Notes under the pieces: generated by a model
What the model was told of the DNA's origin: nothing
Databases searched by the model: none
What the model saw: only the letters and a program-made list of their open reading frames with translations
Program-made: the position numbers and the translations under genes
Assembly: GCF_937468385.1 (NCBI RefSeq)
Contig: NZ_CALBWS010000005.1
Span: 103,284-167,283 of the forward strand
DNA: 64,000 nucleotides
Direction of reading: 5' to 3'
Origin: Neobacillus rhizosphaerae
Lineage (GTDB): Bacteria; Bacillota; Bacilli; Bacillales; Cytobacillaceae
In this document: in pieces, positions 45,119-53,309 of the stretch
Position numbering within the stretch: position 1 is the stretch's first letter
How the letters are laid out: each line of letters opens with the position of its first letter

Positions 45119-46264
45119 GTGAATCAATTGAAGGTAATGACAGTTTTCGGGACTAGGCCAGAAGCAATTAAAATGGCTCCGCTTGTCAAAGAATTAGAGA
45201 AATATCCTGATAAAATAAAATCAATTGTAACGGTCACAGCACAGCACCGCGAAATGCTAGACCAGGTTTTGAATATTTTCGAAATTACACCTGATTACGA
45301 CTTAAATATAATGAAAGAAAGACAATCATTGATTGATGTTACGACCCGATGCTTAGAAGGGCTTAACCAGGTGTTGGCGGAAGTAAAACCAGATATTGTC
45401 TTGGTACATGGTGATACCTCAACAACCTTCGTGGCAAGCCTGGCCGCTTTTTATCATTCCATTCCGATTGGACATGTGGAGGCAGGACTCCGGACACATA
45501 ATAAGTATTCGCCATATCCTGAGGAAATGAACCGCCAGCTGACGGGCGTCTTGGCTGATCTTCATTTTTCGCCAACAGTTCAATCAAAGCAAAACCTTTT
45601 GGTTGAGAATAAACGAGAAGAGGCCATTTTTATCACAGGTAATACGGCGATTGACGCGTTAAAAACAACCGTCAAAGACAATTACACTCACGCTGTGTTA
45701 GACAAGCTAGGGAATGATCGATTAATTTTAATGACGGCACACCGCCGTGAAAATACGGGAGAACCAATGGAAAACATGTTCCGTGCGATTCGCCGGGTGG
45801 TTGAAAAGCATGAAGATGTTCAGGTGGTCTACCCTGTCCATATGAACCCTGTGGTCCGTGAAATTGCCAATCGAATATTGGGAGAGAACGACCGAATTCA
45901 GCTCATCGAGCCGCTAGATGTGATTGATTTCCATAACTTTGCTTCAAGAGCCTATTTGATTTTAACTGACTCCGGTGGTGTTCAGGAGGAGGCACCTTCC
46001 CTCGGAGTGCCAGTTCTTGTGTTACGTGATACAACGGAACGGCCGGAAGGTATTGAAGCGGGTACATTAAAATTAGCAGGAACCGATGAAGAGACCATTT
46101 ATGGTCTGGCGGATGAGCTTTTATCCAACCAGGAGGCACATGACCAAATGGCAAAAGCCTCAAACCCATACGGAGACGGCTTCGCCTCTAAACGAATCGT
46201 CGAAGCCATCCTCTACCACTTTGAAAATGGCACGGAGAAACCAACCGACTTTGGTGAAAACTAA
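45119..46264 (+). CDS. wecB: UDP-N-acetylglucosamine 2-epimerase (non-hydrolysing)
   Basis: The 381-residue GT-B-fold enzyme shows GTRPEAIKMAPLVKEL, HGDTSTTF, HVEAGLRT, TAHRRENTGEP and TDSGGVQEEAPSLGVPVLVLRDTTERPE, the full MnaA/WecB signature. It converts UDP-GlcNAc to UDP-ManNAc for the teichoic-acid linkage unit or a related polymer. GGAGG at 45105-45109 supports GTG 45119 as start. It is monocistronic and followed by a REP element. Confidence 0.95.
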   Translation: MNQLKVMTVFGTRPEAIKMAPLVKELEKYPDKIKSIVTVTAQHREMLDQVLNIFEITPDYDLNIMKERQSLIDVTTRCLEGLNQVLAEVKPDIVLVHGDTSTTFVASLAAFYHSIPIGHVEAGLRTHNKYSPYPEEMNRQLTGVLADLHFSPTVQSKQNLLVENKREEAIFITGNTAIDALKTTVKDNYTHAVLDKLGNDRLILMTAHRRENTGEPMENMFRAIRRVVEKHEDVQVVYPVHMNPVVREIANRILGENDRIQLIEPLDVIDFHNFASRAYLILTDSGGVQEEAPSLGVPVLVLRDTTERPEGIEAGTLKLAGTDEETIYGLADELLSNQEAHDQMAKASNPYGDGFASKRIVEAILYHFENGTEKPTDFGEN

Positions 46265-46289
46265 AGTAGTGTTAACGTTTCATTGAAAT

Positions 46290-46332
46290 GGTGTCAGGCA
46301 CCCTCCGTGGACATTTGTCCGTGTGGAGAGGA
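46290..46332. repeat. REP-like composite element
   Basis: GGTGTCAGGCACC, then CTCCGTGGACATTTGTCC and GAGAGGACAC, the full composite. Confidence 0.8.
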
Positions 46333-46473
46333 CACTTTAGAATGAGATGTGGTTTCAGTTGTTGATGCTGCAAGTTGAGTATAATCCAATATTTATTTGC
46401 CCCCTTTATCTAAGAAGACTGGCAAATGAGTTGTTTATCGGACTATGTTAGATTAGAAAAGGCGAGATCATTC

Positions 46474-46860
46474 ATGAGGCTAACGAAAATACATCATATT
46501 GCGATAATCTGTTCTGATTATCAAAAATCAAAGGATTTTTATGTTCAGATTCTAGGGATGAAGCCTGCTCAAGAGGTTTACAGGGAGGACAGAGATTCCT
46601 ATAAACTGGACTTGGAAGTGAATGGGTATTATCAGATTGAGTTATTCTCATTTCCAAATCCACCAGAAAGGACGAGCTATCCGGAAGCGGTGGGTTTAAG
46701 GCATCTAGCACTCGAAGTAGAAGACATTGAAGAGGCAGTTTCTTATTTAACGGAGCAGCAAATAAAGGTCGAGGCCATTCGTGTCGATCCTTTTACAAAG
46801 AAAAAATTCACTTTCTTCGCTGATCCTGATGGACTCCCGATAGAACTTTATGAACAATAA
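46474..46860 (+). CDS. VOC-superfamily protein (glyoxalase/YaeR-like)
   Basis: From ATG 46474 the gene encodes 128 residues with two beta-alpha-beta-beta-beta modules: IHHIAIICSDYQKSKDFYVQILGM and LRHLALEVEDIEEAVSYL, then FFADPDGLPIELYEQ. The His, Glu and the PDG-x-x-I-E-L-Y end fit a metal-binding VOC enzyme such as a lactoylglutathione-lyase-like or dioxygenase relative. The upstream part of the open frame (from 46426) lacks a ribosome site. The substrate is unknown. Confidence 0.85.
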   Translation: MRLTKIHHIAIICSDYQKSKDFYVQILGMKPAQEVYREDRDSYKLDLEVNGYYQIELFSFPNPPERTSYPEAVGLRHLALEVEDIEEAVSYLTEQQIKVEAIRVDPFTKKKFTFFADPDGLPIELYEQ

Positions 46861-46880
46861 TAGTAAAAGAGGAAATAAAT

Positions 46881-46917
46881 GAAAAAAGCAGGTAATCATT
46901 ACTGATCCTGCTTTTTT
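46881..46917 (+). terminator. Terminator of the VOC gene
   Basis: AAAAAAGCAGG and CCTGCTTTTTT form the stem with a T-run included; the following 300 bases up to xpaC are AT-rich and hold nothing recognised. Confidence 0.85.
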
Positions 46918-47219
46918 CATTCTATAAATCTGACAATTCACTCCTGCTAATCCTTCTCGAAAAAAACTAATAGAAAACCCTGTAAAAGATTACTGTTTGT
47001 TACCGTAAAATGTTAAAATAATGGTTTTATAAAGTAAAAATACGTCTCTAGCCCTAGATTTCTTTCCGCTTGTAGTCTATAGCAGGCAGGATTTTTTTCG
47101 TGTATTGTTGAAGTAGTAAATGGAAATAACTTTCTTCTGATGAGTTTTTTCACGGAAGTGAAACCTTTATTTGCTTTCTTTCGTATGAATATAATGGATA
47201 AATAGTCAGGAGTCGATTA

Positions 47220-47879
47220 ATGATGAACCCTTTTCTTTCGTTTATTGTCCGCTCGTTTGTGGCCGTCCCGATAACAGTAATCACTTGGCTGATATGCATT
47301 TTCCCAATTGGGCTGACATTTTGGCCGTCAATAGGATATGCAATACTTGGGGGAATCCTTACCCATATTGTCCTTTCCTTATACATGAACCGTCACTTTA
47401 TAAACAAGCATCAGCTATCAAGAAAAGAATACCGCTATATTAAGAAAAATTTAGTCGAAGCAAAACAGAAAATCAATCGCCTGAATAAAAACCTTTTCAC
47501 GATTCGTGATCTTGCATCTGTAAAGCAACGGCTTGATATTCTCCGGATTACAAAAAAAATCCACAAGATGACCACTAAGGAGCCGAAGCGCTTTTATCAA
47601 GCAGAGCAGTTTTATTTTTCCCATTTAGATTCAGTCGTCGAGCTCACTGAGAAATATAACTTTTTATCCTCCCAGCCGAAACAGAACACCGAAATGGGGC
47701 AATCCCTCATTGAAACGCGTAGAACAATAAATGAACTGTCAAAGGTTTTGGAAGAGGATTTATATCATGTGATTTCTAATGATATTGATACATTGAATTT
47801 TGAAATTGATGTAGCAAAGCATACGATTAATAAGCAAAAGGATTCTAAATTCCCGGAAAAGAATAGGTGGCTTAAATGA
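47220..47879 (+). CDS. xpaC: XpaC-family membrane protein
   Basis: The 219-residue protein has two hydrophobic helices at the N-terminus (about 5-30 and 35-52) and a long basic, helical cytosolic part. It matches the XpaC (5-bromo-4-chloroindolyl phosphate hydrolysis) family. It overlaps the telA-like gene by 4 bp, as xpaC-yaaN are paired in B. subtilis. Despite the name, enzymatic activity is doubtful; a role in stress or toxic-ion resistance with TelA is more likely. Confidence 0.88.
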   Translation: MMNPFLSFIVRSFVAVPITVITWLICIFPIGLTFWPSIGYAILGGILTHIVLSLYMNRHFINKHQLSRKEYRYIKKNLVEAKQKINRLNKNLFTIRDLASVKQRLDILRITKKIHKMTTKEPKRFYQAEQFYFSHLDSVVELTEKYNFLSSQPKQNTEMGQSLIETRRTINELSKVLEEDLYHVISNDIDTLNFEIDVAKHTINKQKDSKFPEKNRWLK

Positions 47880-49054
47880 GCGAAAACAACCCATTGGAAC
47901 TGAATAAAACTGGAAATTTATTAGATGATATACTAGCCGATCCGTTTGGTGATAAACTTGAACTGGCCAAAGACCCTGTCGCACAAACAAGTGAGGTTAA
48001 ACCGGTCAAATTAATTGATGTGATTCCGGAGGAGAACCGGGCAAAGGCGTATCAGATTGCTGAGCAAATTGATCCGACAAACCATCAGTCGATGATTTTA
48101 TACGGAACCCAAGCTCAAGGAAAGCTATTATCCTTCTCACATATGATGCTTGAGCATGTTCAGAAAAAGGATGTTGGCGAAATTGGAGAAATCATTAGTG
48201 ATTTAATGAAGAGGCTTGATGAGGTAAATCCAGATGAACTAAAGGATGGGAAGCCATCCTTGTTTGCTCGTATGTTTGGGAAAATTTCCGGCTCTCTGCA
48301 AGAGGTACTTTCCAAATATCAAAAAACAGGAGCGCAAATTGACCGGATCAGTGTGAAGCTGGACCGCAGTAAAAACGTCCTGTTATCCGATATCAAATTG
48401 CTTGAACAGCTTTATGAAACAAATAAAGAATATTTCCATGCTTTGAATGTATATATTGCCGCGGGGGAAATTAAGCTTGAAGAAATGCAGGAGAAAACCA
48501 TCCCACAGTTGAAAAGAGCGGCTGAAGTGACAAATGATCAAATGAAATTTCAAGAAGTCAACGATATGATTCAATTTGCCGACCGTTTAGACAAGCGTCT
48601 GCATGATTTGAAATTAAGCCGTGAAATCACGATTCAAAGTGCCCCGCAAATCCGTTTGATTCAAAACACGAACCAAGCGCTTGTGGAAAAGATTCAATCG
48701 TCGATTATGACGGCCATTCCATTATGGAAAAATCAAGTGGCCATTGCATTGACACTCATTCGCCAACGTCATGCGGTCGAGGCTCAGAAGCAGGTTTCTA
48801 AAACAACCAATGAGCTCCTGTTGAAAAATGCAGAAATGCTAAAAACGAATACAATCGAAACCGCGAAAGAAAACGAGCGCGGCCTTGTCGATATTGAAAC
48901 CCTCAAGAAAACTCAGGAAAGCTTGATCAGCACGCTTGAGGAAACAATGCGTATCCAAGAAGAAGGCAGACATAAGCGCCGCCTTGCCGAACAAGACCTA
49001 GCTACAATGGAAAACGACCTGCGATTGAAGTTGTTGGAAATTAAGGGGAAATAG
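47876..49054 (+). CDS. yaaN: TelA-family toxic-anion/stress-resistance protein
   Basis: The 392-residue soluble protein is nearly all helical, with the TelA motifs ([65 protein letters not shown]). Members are linked to tellurite, antimicrobial and envelope-stress resistance; the mechanism is unknown. Translationally coupled to xpaC by an ATGA overlap and closed by a terminator. Confidence 0.92.
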   Translation: MSENNPLELNKTGNLLDDILADPFGDKLELAKDPVAQTSEVKPVKLIDVIPEENRAKAYQIAEQIDPTNHQSMILYGTQAQGKLLSFSHMMLEHVQKKDVGEIGEIISDLMKRLDEVNPDELKDGKPSLFARMFGKISGSLQEVLSKYQKTGAQIDRISVKLDRSKNVLLSDIKLLEQLYETNKEYFHALNVYIAAGEIKLEEMQEKTIPQLKRAAEVTNDQMKFQEVNDMIQFADRLDKRLHDLKLSREITIQSAPQIRLIQNTNQALVEKIQSSIMTAIPLWKNQVAIALTLIRQRHAVEAQKQVSKTTNELLLKNAEMLKTNTIETAKENERGLVDIETLKKTQESLISTLEETMRIQEEGRHKRRLAEQDLATMENDLRLKLLEIKGK

Positions 49055-49057
49055 CAT

Positions 49058-49092
49058 AAAAGGTGCCTCCACTGCAGGGGCACCTTTTTTTA
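49058..49092 (+). terminator. Terminator of xpaC-yaaN
   Basis: AAAAGGTGCC and GGGCACCTTTT form the stem with a 9-10 base loop and a following T-run. Confidence 0.85.
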
Positions 49093-49099
49093 TTTCAAT

Positions 49100-49180
49100 G
49101 TCCGCCCCACGCGGGCATTTGTTCATCTGTGGTGTCAGGCACCATCCAGGCACCATCATAGAAAAAGGCACCACACTAGA
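49100..49180. repeat. Degenerate REP-like cluster
   Basis: GTCCGCCCCACGCGGGCATTTG, then GGTGTCAGGCACC (49131-49143) and three more CAGGCACC or GGCACCA fragments in 45 bases. Confidence 0.65.
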
Positions 49181-49206
49181 AAGCAAAAGGAACACCAATC
49201 AACCAA

Positions 49207-49983
49207 TTAATTATTGACTGGTGCAGCATTGACGTATTCTTCGAGGGTTATGCCGCGGCTCATGATTTCTTTGGCAATTGATTTTCCAACGTATCGGAGG
49301 TGCCATGGTTCGTATGTGTAGCCGGTGATAGCATCTTTTCCTTTTGGATATCGGATGATAAAGCCGTATTCGGCTACATGATCCTGAAGCCAGGCTGCCT
49401 CTTCCGTTCCGCTGAAGCATTCCTCGGCTGCACATTTTCCGTCTTCACCGGTCACATCAATGGCAAGGCCTGTTTCGTGCTCACTCGTGCCGGGAACAGC
49501 ACTATAGGTCTTGGCTGCTTCATAGCCATCTCTTTTAACATAGGAATTAAACAAAGACGTTTGGACAGCGTGAGATCTGTAGGCCGAAACACCTAGTAAA
49601 TTCACACCATCTTGTTTGGCGCCAGCAAATAATTTTTCGATTGCAGCTGCGGCTATTGCCCGCATTTTTCGTTTTTCTATTTTCTCTTTAAAGGTGAAAG
49701 GTATATTTGGATAAGTCAAATCATTTGGCTTGTAATCATCAGGCAGCTTATTCAGCTTGTTAATTAGCACAGGGACTGTTTCAGGATTAGAAACAACTTG
49801 GATGCTTGTACCATTCTGACGATACTTGACATTTTTAGTGTCAGCTGATGGCTTGTTAGCAGAGGGTGGAGATTGAGTGACCATTTTTTTATCGTTTTGA
49901 ACAAAATTATTTTTTCCTGAGCAACCTGCTAAAGGAATCATAAGAGCGATAGAACAAAGAATAATAGATCGAAATTTTGCCAT
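49207..49983 (-). CDS. VanY/LdcB-type D-Ala-D-Ala (or L,D) carboxypeptidase lipoprotein
   Basis: From ATG 49983 (AAGGAAG upstream) the product has 258 residues: a lipoprotein signal with lipobox PLAGC, a Ser/Lys/Pro linker, and a VanY peptidase domain. Zinc ligands are in SEHETGLAIDV (His, Asp) and EPWHLRYVG (His), with the catalytic Glu of EPWH. It trims peptidoglycan stem peptides at the outer face of the membrane, like B. subtilis YodJ. Tetra- versus pentapeptide specificity cannot be decided here. Confidence 0.92.
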   Translation of the reverse strand: MAKFRSIILCSIALMIPLAGCSGKNNFVQNDKKMVTQSPPSANKPSADTKNVKYRQNGTSIQVVSNPETVPVLINKLNKLPDDYKPNDLTYPNIPFTFKEKIEKRKMRAIAAAAIEKLFAGAKQDGVNLLGVSAYRSHAVQTSLFNSYVKRDGYEAAKTYSAVPGTSEHETGLAIDVTGEDGKCAAEECFSGTEEAAWLQDHVAEYGFIIRYPKGKDAITGYTYEPWHLRYVGKSIAKEIMSRGITLEEYVNAAPVNN

Positions 49984-50346
49984 GTTAAACTTCCTTTTTA
50001 TTAAAATTATCTTCATTTACAGCATGGGCATTATAAGAAGCTTTAAAACATACTAGTAAAATAAAGCCCACACTCCCAAGACGTTAGTAAATCGCAATAT
50101 GTTACATGTTTTTTAATTTTTCGAAATGACCAAATTTTTACACTTCTTGGGTCTATAGACTCTTTTTTTAAATTATTAAGTTGCTTATATTTTTTATAAA
50201 CACATAAATCGTACGAAACGGCAAAACCATTGAAAAATGGTGACGCAAAACTAAAGGGGCTAATGTTTAACGACAATGCTTGCCAGTTACCGAACACGAC
50301 TAACTCCTTCGATTTATGTCAACCAACTTATTAAGGAGGTTTTCAT

Positions 50347-50511
50347 ATGTTGAAAATGATTATTAGGGGTAAATATTATTATCATTTATTCCAGCAGCGC
50401 CACAACCAACTGTTGCAGCAAGATTGCCTTTGTGACGAGTTAAGAATGAAGCTAAAGGTAAAAGCAATTTATCATAGTAGTAAAGCTGTTGAACTGGGCT
50501 CAAGGATGTAA
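50347..50511 (+). CDS. 54-aa small basic protein
   Basis: ATG 50347 is preceded by a perfect AAGGAGG with 7-base spacing. The 54-residue product begins MLKMIIRGKYYYHLFQQRHN and is rich in Tyr, His, Gln and Lys, with two Cys in DCLCDE and a basic middle (RMKLKVKAIYH). A terminator follows 20 bases after the stop, so it is a complete transcription unit. The family is not recognised. Confidence 0.65.
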   Translation: MLKMIIRGKYYYHLFQQRHNQLLQQDCLCDELRMKLKVKAIYHSSKAVELGSRM

Positions 50512-50531
50512 CTGAATCAAAAATGGAAGTA

Positions 50532-50558
50532 GCCTAGAATGTCTAGGCTTTTTATTAT
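50532..50558 (+). terminator. Terminator of the 54-aa ORF
   Basis: AGCCTAGA and TCTAGGCT form the stem, followed by TTTTATT. Confidence 0.8.
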
Positions 50559-50876
50559 GATAAGGCACTACGCTATCTTTAAACATATCAAAAAATAGAA
50601 GTGAAGAAAAGAAAAATAATATCGAAATCACTAGGAAAAATTTCCCTCTTTTTCAAGCAAAAAGCATCGGATGATTAAGATCCCGGCGCCCAAGTTTGTA
50701 CATGTTAACCCCTTAAATTTTGAATATGCTTTTTTTTCATCTTGGTAAAAACCAACTCTAGTGATTAAATTCTTGGAATATTTTGTGAATTGGTGAACAA
50801 ACTCATATTGACACCTCGTTTGTGGTAAATACATCCTTTCAAATTGGTTATTCTAATAGTAAAAGGAGGCTTTTTT

Positions 50877-51023
50877 TTGAAAAATAACATGGATGAAACA
50901 AGTGAAGGATTGAATCAAATTTTCGAGATTATTAATGCTAAAGGCGATGAAGGTGAACTTAAGGAAATTGTTGAAAAAGAAAGAACATCCACCAATAAAA
51001 AGCAAGCTGACATTTCAGAATAG
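50877..51023 (+). CDS. 48-aa acidic hypothetical protein
   Basis: AAAGGAGG 7 bases before TTG 50877 opens a 48-residue frame (MKNNMDETSEGLNQIFEIINA...); ATG 50889 is an alternative. The product is strongly charged, Glu/Lys-rich and likely helical. The good ribosome site favours a real gene; function is unknown. Confidence 0.5.
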   Translation: MKNNMDETSEGLNQIFEIINAKGDEGELKEIVEKERTSTNKKQADISE

Positions 51024-51091
51024 AGAATCAATAGTGGGGAAAAATGGGGCTTAGAATAAATTTCTAGGTCCCTTTGATATGGACATTGGAG

Positions 51092-51311
51092 TTATCCTCA
51101 AGGTAGGTAAATAGTTGTGAATAATATTATAGAAATTGTGGATATAATTTTTAAAAATGTGGATAAACGCAGGCGAAATGTGGATAAAAAAATTTCAGGT
51201 CAATTAATGTCGGTAAACAATAAAAATATGTTGATAAACTTGTGGATATCATTAAAATGTTGTTGGTAACTTCTAAATATATGTGGATATAGCCTTTAAA
51301 TCTGTGGATAT
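51092..51311 (+). repeat. DnaA-box-like array, 21-bp rhythm
   Basis: TGTGGATAA (complement of the DnaA box TTATCCACA) occurs exactly at 51158 and 51179. Single-mismatch forms occur at 51116, 51137, 51229, 51241, 51282 and 51303, and weaker ones at 51208 and 51261, all in one orientation; TTATCCTCA lies opposite at 51092. Distances are 21 bp between 51116-51137-51158-51179, between 51208-51229 and between 51261-51282-51303. The region is AT-rich. It may be a DnaA-binding cluster outside oriC. Confidence 0.7.
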
Positions 51312-51598
51312 TACATATCCGTCAATTAGTCTTCAAGGAAATGTAACCTATATTTTCCTAACTGATTCTGGGGGTTCGCCTGTCTGATATATTCAATTTC
51401 AAGAAATTTCAAAAATGATACTAATGATGCACTTCTTTATACCCGATAATATAAGCGAATAGGGCTTTAATAGGACGTATGTGGTATAGACGACTATACA
51501 CTGCTGCAGATATGATTAAAATAAGTTGTAAGCGTTACCATTCTTCTGTACATAATGGGACGCCTACAATTAATTCATTAATCATTAAAGGGGGACTT

Positions 51599-53281
51599 AT
51601 GAAAAGAAAAACTTTACTCATTTCTTCTATTTGCACCGTTTTTTTGGGAACCACCACTGCTTTTGCGACAAGTGACACAACCATTGTACCAACGATTGAA
51701 AAACATGAAAAAAAGAGTTCTTCTACATCACAGAAACCTCACCCAGTTTTCACCTGGAATTCAACAGTCATCCCAGTATCAAGCGTTCTTCATCACAGCA
51801 CGGCAAGAGGGGCTGGAATGGTAGAGACGCCACTTCAGCAAATCGACCAGATTATGAACCAAGCGATTTCGGAAAAAATCATGCCCGGTGCAGTTGCCTT
51901 TGTCGCTAGGGGCGGGAAAATAGTGAAACATACGGCCTATGGTAATTCAGCTCAATACACCGACAAGTTTACCGAAATGGAAAACCCAGTTCCGATGCAA
52001 GAGGACACGATTTTTGATCTGGCATCCATTAGTAAAATTTTCACAGCTACAGCCGTTATGATTCTTTTTGAAAAAGGATTATTTGAACTGGATGACCCGG
52101 TTGCCGAGTATATTCCGGAATTTGCTGCAAACGGCAAGCAAAACGTCACCATCCGCCAGCTGCTGACACACACATCCGGCTTTGTCTCCTGGATTCCTCT
52201 CTATACGAAAGGGAGTTCACGCGATGAGAGACTGCAGTTAGTTTTTCAACAGCCATTAAAAAACCTTCCCGGGACCGCCTACGAATACAGCGATTTAAAC
52301 ATGATCACCTTGGGAGCGTTAGTGGAACGATTATCCGGCCAGCGTCAGGATGAATTTGTGAAAGAGCATATCACCGGGCCTATAGGGATGAAGGACACGA
52401 TGTATAATCCACCAGCTCGACTGAAAAACCGCATTGCTGCGACTGAATTTCAATCCACTCCAAATCGCGGCCTGGTATGGGGCGAAGTTCACGATGAGAA
52501 TGCCTGGTCGCTTGATGGGGTGGCTGGCCATGCCGGTGTTTTTTCAACAGCTGAAGATCTTGCTAAGCTAGCTCATATTTTCATCAATGATGGGAAGTAT
52601 GCTGGAAAAAGGATCTTGAAGCCAGAAACGGTTAAGCTATTGCTCGAAAATCAGAATGAGAAATTCCCTGGTAATGACCATGGACTTGGCTGGGAACTTG
52701 GACAAGGCTGGTATATGGATGCCTTATCGGAAGGAACCTATTCCTTTGGACATACTGGTTATACAGGAACATCGATTGTCGTCAGTCCGAACAATAAAAC
52801 GATTGCGATTTTACTAACCAACCGTGTTCATCCGAGCAGAAATACCGTGTCCACGAATCAAACAAGAAGATTGTTTGCCAGGCAGGTAGCAGACGCCATT
52901 CCAGTTTCGATTCCTGGCAAGGATTCGGCTTGGTTTACCGGGTATGGAGATAAGCTGAACCGTGTGATAGAGGCTGACCTTCATCTGAAAAAGGACGCGA
53001 AACTGATGTTTACTACTTGGTATATGACCGAGGATGGCTGGGATTTTGGCAATGTGGAGATCTTCAAAGACGGCGCCTGGAAAAAACTTGCTGAGTTCAC
53101 TGGCACAAGTAATGGCTGGGAGAAAAAAGAAGTGACGATTCCGAAAGACGCGGAAAAATTGCGCTTTTTTTACAAAACGGATACGGCAACGAACGGCCGC
53201 GGCTGGTATATCTTGAATACGAAACTTGATTCTTCGGAGCTGAAGTTTAGCAGCAATGAATGGCAGTTAAGAAATTACTAA
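51599..53281 (+). CDS. amiE: AmiE-like N-acetylmuramyl-L-alanine amidase (serine beta-lactamase fold)
   Basis: From ATG 51599 (AAAGGGGG upstream) the product has 560 residues with a signal peptide (cleavage near TAFATS). The beta-lactamase/PBP4-type domain has the catalytic SISK (Ser143-Lys146), YSD for the second motif and GHTGYTG for the third. A beta-rich C-terminal domain of about 120 residues (WYMTEDGWDFGNVEIFKDG to WYILNTK) makes it longer than B. subtilis AmiE (about 440). With nagZ and namZ directly downstream it should remove peptides from MurNAc-peptides outside the cell. The frame open from 51479 has no ribosome site. Confidence 0.85.
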   Translation: MKRKTLLISSICTVFLGTTTAFATSDTTIVPTIEKHEKKSSSTSQKPHPVFTWNSTVIPVSSVLHHSTARGAGMVETPLQQIDQIMNQAISEKIMPGAVAFVARGGKIVKHTAYGNSAQYTDKFTEMENPVPMQEDTIFDLASISKIFTATAVMILFEKGLFELDDPVAEYIPEFAANGKQNVTIRQLLTHTSGFVSWIPLYTKGSSRDERLQLVFQQPLKNLPGTAYEYSDLNMITLGALVERLSGQRQDEFVKEHITGPIGMKDTMYNPPARLKNRIAATEFQSTPNRGLVWGEVHDENAWSLDGVAGHAGVFSTAEDLAKLAHIFINDGKYAGKRILKPETVKLLLENQNEKFPGNDHGLGWELGQGWYMDALSEGTYSFGHTGYTGTSIVVSPNNKTIAILLTNRVHPSRNTVSTNQTRRLFARQVADAIPVSIPGKDSAWFTGYGDKLNRVIEADLHLKKDAKLMFTTWYMTEDGWDFGNVEIFKDGAWKKLAEFTGTSNGWEKKEVTIPKDAEKLRFFYKTDTATNGRGWYILNTKLDSSELKFSSNEWQLRNY

Positions 53282-53309
53282 TTTTTTAAAAAATAGAGGA
53301 GGGGAAACC

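Noticed and set aside
50631..50834. 67-aa minus-strand ORF, and two shorter peptides within it
   Set aside because: GAGGTG and AAGGGG sites exist, but they lead only to 13- and 16-residue frames; the 67-residue frame has no proper ribosome site.
51092..51311. Chromosomal origin oriC
   Set aside because: No dnaA, dnaN, rpmH or gidA genes are near; a DnaA-binding cluster outside oriC fits better.
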